A stretch of 64,000 bases of DNA from Arthrobacter sp. CAN_C5. Lineage in GTDB: Bacteria > Actinomycetota > Actinomycetes > Actinomycetales > Micrococcaceae. This document shows positions 60,093 to 64,000 of this stretch, in pieces (the stretch's first letter is position 1; each line of letters starts with the position of its first letter). The stretch lies in assembly GCF_017875735.1 (NCBI RefSeq), contig NZ_JAGGMZ010000001.1, positions 3,534,001-3,598,000 of the forward strand, in the 5' to 3' direction. Made by a program: the position numbers and the translations under genes. Under the pieces are notes generated by a model. That model searched no databases. It was not told the DNA's origin and saw only the letters and a program-made list of their open reading frames with translations.

Positions 60093-61284
60093 GTTGCCTG
60101 CAGGGACCCCAGACTCCAACGGATCCGAGGCGCCATCGGAGACGCCTTCTCCCGTGCTGGAGCGGCTCCGTGCCGCGCGGCCGAAGAATACCGGCCCCGC
60201 GGCTCCTTCTGACGACGCCGGACCCGGCAGCTCCTACCCGGGACCACCACCCGCCACGTCAGCCCGCACCTCACCGGCAGGAACGAAGCCGGGAGCACCG
60301 GCACCTCCAGTGCCGAAGCCTGCCGGCAAGAAACCCACCGGGTCGACGACGGCGGCGGTCCGGGTGACGGCTTCCCGTGCGGCGGCGGGTGGGTCGTCGG
60401 TGATTCGACACATTGGCTCCTGGGACCCGGATTTGGTGCGGCGGATCGTCGTCACCGTGGTGACGATCGGCGCCGTCCTGGGGACGGCCGAGGTAGCTGG
60501 CGCCTTCGGTGGACCGGACCTCCGTGAGGCCTCTTTGGGGACCTTTGATCCTGCCGCCACCCTGGTCTCGCCGGCCGCACCGGCAGCCTATGCGTGGCTG
60601 CTGATCGGTGTGGGACTGATCGGGTACACCATCCACCAGTGGCTGCCCGCCCACCAGCGGAGCCCCCGGCACCGGGGGCTCGGGTGGGCAGTGGTGGTTG
60701 CCCTCCTGGTGACGCTCGGCTGGGCGGTGGCCGTTCAGCGGGGCATGCCCGCGATGAGCCTGGTGCTGATCTTCCTGCTCCTGGCCACGTTGCTGGCTTC
60801 CCTCCGCTGGCTCAACCACTACCCGGCGCAGACCCGGCCGGAAGGCCTCCTCGTGGACATACCGCTGGGCCTCTTCCTCGGTTGGACCGGCGTCACCGCG
60901 ACCGTACATACCGCTGCGGTGCTGACCACCCTGGGCGTTGACTGGTTGGAGTTCGGCGCTCAGCGGTGGGCGCTCATCGGGGTAATCCTGCTGACCCTCG
61001 CCGCGATGGCCGTCTGCATGACCGATCGGGGCCGGATCGCCGTCGCGCTGGCCGTCGTCTGGGGTCTGGTCCTGATCGTTCCCGAGCGGCTGCTCGGTGA
61101 CCCCCAGTCCATCCCGGTCGCGTTCGCCGCCGGGCTGGGGGCTTTCCTGCTGATCATTTCCGCCGGGTCGCGGCGCCACCGGGTGGACCATGCCTACCGG
61201 CGCGAGCTGCGGGCGCGCCAGATGGCTACAGTCCCTCCCATCGATTTCTTCGACGACGGAGAACCCGTAACGGCCCGACAGTAG
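60043..61284 (+). CDS. Membrane protein with long Pro-rich N-terminal segment
   Basis: 413 aa. The first 130 residues are Pro/Ser/Thr/Ala-rich and probably disordered; then about seven to eight membrane helices (about 150-385) and a short basic end. It matches nothing I can name with certainty; transport of lipids or a partner role with DedA is only context. ATG 60043, 50 nt inside the DedA gene, with GGAAGGG 11-17 nt upstream. Its last 59 nt overlap the convergent 101-aa gene. Confidence 0.75.
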   Translation: MSTPTPPTPRLPAKPTRLPAGTPDSNGSEAPSETPSPVLERLRAARPKNTGPAAPSDDAGPGSSYPGPPPATSARTSPAGTKPGAPAPPVPKPAGKKPTGSTTAAVRVTASRAAAGGSSVIRHIGSWDPDLVRRIVVTVVTIGAVLGTAEVAGAFGGPDLREASLGTFDPAATLVSPAAPAAYAWLLIGVGLIGYTIHQWLPAHQRSPRHRGLGWAVVVALLVTLGWAVAVQRGMPAMSLVLIFLLLATLLASLRWLNHYPAQTRPEGLLVDIPLGLFLGWTGVTATVHTAAVLTTLGVDWLEFGAQRWALIGVILLTLAAMAVCMTDRGRIAVALAVVWGLVLIVPERLLGDPQSIPVAFAAGLGAFLLIISAGSRRHRVDHAYRRELRARQMATVPPIDFFDDGEPVTARQ

Positions 61285-61531
61285 CGACCCGTTCGACGGC
61301 ATGGCGCATCTTCACCGCAGCCTGCACGGCCTGTTTGGCGCCGGTCTCGTAGTCGGTTTCCTCCACCAGGAAACGCAGGGTGATCCGGGGGACCCCTGCC
61401 ACCACATCGAGTTGCTTGGCCTCCACCAGGTGGGCGGCACCAAGGGCGGCCTCCGCTGACTCCATGACGGCTTCGGGTGCATGCCCTGGGAGAAGACCCA
61501 GGATGTCGAGTTGGGCGCGGAAGGAGGACAT
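61226..61531 (-). CDS. Small hypothetical protein
   Basis: 101 aa, MSSFRAQLDILGLLPGHAPE..., alpha/beta-looking, with GVPRITLRFLVEETDYETGA and a basic C-terminus (LRVLRRRRNRWEGL). No recognised domain. Third-position GC is high, and it overlaps the end of the membrane protein gene by 59 nt on the opposite strand, so the exact 3' end deserves care. ATG 61531, two codons after an alternative TTG. Confidence 0.65.
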   Translation of the reverse strand: MSSFRAQLDILGLLPGHAPEAVMESAEAALGAAHLVEAKQLDVVAGVPRITLRFLVEETDYETGAKQAVQAAVKMRHAVERVATVGPLRVLRRRRNRWEGL

Positions 61532-61579
61532 CCCCAAAGTCTGCCACCGTCGGGCCCGCCAGGCCTGGTCCGGCCTGCT

Positions 61580-62863
61580 TCAGCGGCGATCTTCGTGGGG
61601 AGCGGTCACGAGGTCTGCCGCGGAACCGATTCCGGACGCGTCTGGTACCAGTGCCGCTTTTCCGTCCGCCTTCGACGAGGCTGCGGCGCGGGCGCTGCCA
61701 TCAAGCAGCTCCCGCTGGTACTTCAACGGCAGCTGCCGGTCGGCGGGGGTCACCGCCATCAGGTCGTCCAGGGCCAGCCGCAGCCGTCTGGCCACCTGGG
61801 GGGAGCCCGACCCTGCGATCCGGATTTCGTCGAACCCGAGCCGCACGTAGCCGTCCCACAGCATGGTGGGGACCGTCAGCCGGAGGGTACCGCCGTCGTC
61901 GTCGTAATGCCCTGAATGCAGCGGGCGGCGGCTGATTTGCCGCAGGATGTCGTGGATCCGATCGATGGCCTGAACCGCTGTGGTGGGGTCTTCGAAAGGC
62001 CCCGAGGACAGCGAACGAATGGCGATGTCCACCAGCATTCGGAGGCCGTAAGCAACGTCCTGGTTCATGGTGCGTTCCGGGCCGATCGCCACTGCCCTCA
62101 CGACGCCGGACCGCGAGAGCGCACCCTGCTCACCGACAATCCGGAAGAGAGCGGAACCCGTGGGAATGTAGTCCCCGACCGCCCACAGCAACTCCAGTTG
62201 GCATTCGGCGCGACCGGCGAGGGTGACGAGTTTCTTGTGGTCCACGGCGAACATCACTCCGGCGCTCGGAGTAACAATCAGTTCTGGATCAAGGTCCGTT
62301 TCAGTGCCAGGGTCCGGGTAGACATGGTCGAGGGTTTTCATGGTGCCTCTGGCCACCCACCCGACCAGGGCCGCGGTCCGCAGCGACTGCCCGATATGGT
62401 TCAAATACCAGACCAGGGTGCCGATGCAACCCAAGACCAGGACCATTGCCACGACAACCGCCAGACCGGGCACGGTCCCGCCGTCTGCGGTGGTCTTCAC
62501 CGAGCGCATGGACAGAATCGAGTGGGCGAACGTCCCAGCGAACAGCCCGATCGCACACTGGCTCGGCCGGTCCTGCAGAATCTGCCTCACAATACGCGGG
62601 GAGAACACGCCCATCGCGAGTTGGACCATCACCATCAGCAGCGACAGCACCAGACCGGTGAGGGTCAGCATGGCGAAAGAAATCAGATAGAGGATCTGGA
62701 GGGCTGCGGTGGTGTCACCACTGATGCTCTCCGGGACCAGCGTCCCGTCATCGATCGACGTGGTGATGAGAGATATCGCGACCCCACCAAGAATAAAGAG
62801 CAGCGGGATGGTCCAGAGGCTCGTCTTCAGGTAGTGGCCGATGCGGAAACGCTTGATCGGCAC
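61580..62863 (-). CDS. DUF2254 family membrane protein
   Basis: 427 aa with four N-terminal membrane helices (about 13-32, 55-80, 102-118, 132-152) and a soluble C-terminal half. SPRIVRQILQDRPSQCAIGL and FAGTFAHSILSMRSV are typical for the DUF2254 family, as is the later MNQDVAYGLRMLVDIAIRSL. The family is predicted to be a membrane transporter or sensor; no function is known. It follows the partial acyl-CoA dehydrogenase by 98 bp on the same strand. Confidence 0.85.
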   Translation of the reverse strand: MPIKRFRIGHYLKTSLWTIPLLFILGGVAISLITTSIDDGTLVPESISGDTTAALQILYLISFAMLTLTGLVLSLLMVMVQLAMGVFSPRIVRQILQDRPSQCAIGLFAGTFAHSILSMRSVKTTADGGTVPGLAVVVAMVLVLGCIGTLVWYLNHIGQSLRTAALVGWVARGTMKTLDHVYPDPGTETDLDPELIVTPSAGVMFAVDHKKLVTLAGRAECQLELLWAVGDYIPTGSALFRIVGEQGALSRSGVVRAVAIGPERTMNQDVAYGLRMLVDIAIRSLSSGPFEDPTTAVQAIDRIHDILRQISRRPLHSGHYDDDGGTLRLTVPTMLWDGYVRLGFDEIRIAGSGSPQVARRLRLALDDLMAVTPADRQLPLKYQRELLDGSARAAASSKADGKAALVPDASGIGSAADLVTAPHEDRR

Positions 62864-62961
62864 CTCGTCTCAAGGGAGTGGGCGTGACTGGCGGGGCTCC
62901 GACCTCGCAGGTAGCCCCACGATATACCCCGCGCCCGCGGGACGTACCGGCGTTGCGCGGC

Positions 62962-64000
62962 CTAGTTGATTGCGGAGAGCCCGGTGATGGCACGCCCGAC
63001 GATCAGGGTGTTGATCTCGTAGGAGCCCTCGTAGGTGTAGATGGCCTCGGCGTCAGCGAAGATCTTGGCCATCCGGAACTCGGTGGTAATGCCATTACCG
63101 CCGAGAATCCCCCGCCCCAGCGCCACGGTTTCACGCATCCGTGCCGTGGTGTATGCCTTGGCGAGAGCCGCCTGCGGCATGTCACCGCCGCCATCCTCCT
63201 GCAGCTGCGCCACCCGCGCCATCATTCCCAGGCTCGCTGTCGTGTTGCCGAGCATCCGCACCAGCTGGTCCTGCACCAGCTGGAACCCTGCGATCGGGCG
63301 GCCGAACTGGTGCCGTTCCACCGCGTACCGGCGGGCGACGTCGAAGGCAGCAAGCTGCTGGCCCACCGCCTGCCAGCCCACCAGGATCCGGGAACCGAGG
63401 AGGAGCTTCCGGGTGTCGGCGAAGGTGTTGATGCCCGCGAAACGGTCCGCCTCGGGCACGCGCACACCGTCGAGCACAATGTCAGCGTTCTGGACGGTAC
63501 GCAGTGCGATCTTGTTCTCGATCCGGGTGCGGCTTACCCCCGGCAGGGAAGCATCGAGGATGAACCCCCTGATGCTTCCGTCGGCGGTGTCCCGTGCCCA
63601 GAGCAGCATGTAGTCGCAGAATGTTCCGTTGCCGATCCACCGTTTGGCCCCATTGAGGACCCAGGTGTCACCGTCGCGGGTTGCAGTGGTTGCCAGCCCG
63701 CCGGCCACATCGGATCCGTGCAGCGGCTCGGTGAGGGCGAACGCGCCGGTGATCTTCAGATCCATGGCGTCCTGCAGTAGCCGGGCCTTCTGGTCCTCGG
63801 ATCCGAACTCGTGCAGGGCCTCGACGAAGAGGTCGTGGTGGACCATGAAGAAGGTTGCCAGGGACGTGTCGGCCCGCGTCATTTCGGCGATCACCATGCC
63901 GCCGAAAAGGTAGCTATACCCTTGCTGCACCGGGGTACTGAGGTTCAGGGCGGCGAGCTTGGGTAGCACCTCGATGGGGAATTCGGCCCGGTTCCACCAG
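62962..64000 (-). CDS. Acyl-CoA dehydrogenase (ACX4/glutaryl-CoA dehydrogenase-like), 5'-truncated by window edge
   Basis: FAD enzyme for fatty or dicarboxylic acyl-CoA oxidation; 346 residues are visible, the N-terminus lies beyond 64000. Segments include WWNRAEFPIEVLPKLAAL at the edge, CoA/FAD-binding ALTEPLHGSDVAGGL and RWIGNGTFCDYMLL, WQAVGQQLAAFDVARRYAVE, and the C-terminal GNGITTEFRMAKIFADAEAI and YEGSYEINTLIVGRAITGL with the catalytic Glu region. It is closest in look to plant ACX4 and glutaryl-CoA dehydrogenases. A true start is outside the window; an internal GTG at 63969 should not be used. Confidence 0.9.
   Translation of the reverse strand, partial: WWNRAEFPIEVLPKLAALNLSTPVQQGYSYLFGGMVIAEMTRADTSLATFFMVHHDLFVEALHEFGSEDQKARLLQDAMDLKITGAFALTEPLHGSDVAGGLATTATRDGDTWVLNGAKRWIGNGTFCDYMLLWARDTADGSIRGFILDASLPGVSRTRIENKIALRTVQNADIVLDGVRVPEADRFAGINTFADTRKLLLGSRILVGWQAVGQQLAAFDVARRYAVERHQFGRPIAGFQLVQDQLVRMLGNTTASLGMMARVAQLQEDGGGDMPQAALAKAYTTARMRETVALGRGILGGNGITTEFRMAKIFADAEAIYTYEGSYEINTLIVGRAITGLSAIN

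Noticed and set aside
1..64000. CRISPR array, prophage, defence island, biosynthetic cluster
   Set aside because: I saw no regularly spaced repeats, no phage structural or integrase gene other than the IS transposase, no restriction or toxin-antitoxin genes, and no NRPS, PKS or terpene synthase genes.

Overview
The window is chromosomal DNA from a high-GC actinobacterium, most probably a member of the Micrococcaceae close to Arthrobacter. The basis is the strong G/C bias at third codon positions, the actinobacterial order rlmB-cysS-ispF-ispD-carD-lpqE-like, the SenX3/RegX3 pair beside phoU, an ArsC of the mycothiol-dependent type, GTP-type PEP carboxykinase, the lhr-nei pair, and GAF-ANTAR and DUF2516 proteins. 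The species assignment is inference; no rRNA gene is present. About 57 protein genes, five tRNA genes (Thr-CGT, Ser-TGA, Ser-GCT, Arg-ACG, Ser-CGA), one intact insertion sequence and several strong hairpin terminators are supported.

Layout. 1-8.3 kb: rRNA/tRNA functions and isoprenoid synthesis (rlmB, cysS, ispF, ispD), the RNA polymerase factor CarD, an LpqE-like lipoprotein, and the phosphate-sensing block senX3-regX3 divergent from phoU, with four 11-nt PHO-box-like repeats between them; then gpmA. 8.3-13.5 kb: DUF2516 protein, a trans-sulfuration enzyme, the tmk-holB-lipoprotein hydrolase operon with 4-bp overlaps, and tRNA-Thr. 13.5-15.2 kb: a small accessory patch beside tRNA-Thr, with a complete IS3-family element (IS407-like; 4-bp target duplication, clear slippery heptamer) inserted in a remnant that resembles the FliG N-terminus. 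15.2-19.5 kb: aldo/keto reductase, two small hypotheticals, GAF-ANTAR regulator, quinone oxidoreductase. 19.5-31.5 kb: tRNA-Ser, a 1647-aa secreted nuclease/5'-nucleotidase with SLH repeats, a flavoprotein, an S9 peptidase, tRNA-Ser, and a RecQ helicase carrying a phosphoribosyltransferase-like tail. 31.5-37.4 kb: phosphomannomutase, PEPCK with a CRP-like palindrome upstream, tRNA-Arg, disulfide oxidoreductase, SixA-type phosphatase. 37.6-43.9 kb: a regulatory block of two overlapping very large LuxR-type regulators (one with a normal P-loop, one without) and a receiver-less OmpR-type winged-helix protein. 44.3-50.7 kb: upp/tadA, a flavin-type stress protein, tRNA-Ser, ArsC, DUF2256-DUF3253 fusion, rlmH, and a YcnI-centred group that may handle copper. 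50.8-64 kb: lhr-nei, several multi-membrane proteins, a pseudouridine synthase, a DedA protein, a DUF2254 protein and a partial acyl-CoA dehydrogenase.

A recurring pattern cuts across the window: at least ten genes start exactly 6 nt after a TANNNT hexamer and lack a Shine-Dalgarno sequence, which predicts leaderless mRNAs. Upp and tadA are divergent, 23 bp apart, with overlapping -10 hexamers. I found no defence island, CRISPR array, prophage or secondary-metabolite cluster. The least ordinary parts are the twin LuxR regulator block, the RecQ-PRTase fusion, the nuclease-nucleotidase-SLH protein, the leaderless-promoter pattern, and the IS/remnant patch next to tRNA-Thr.
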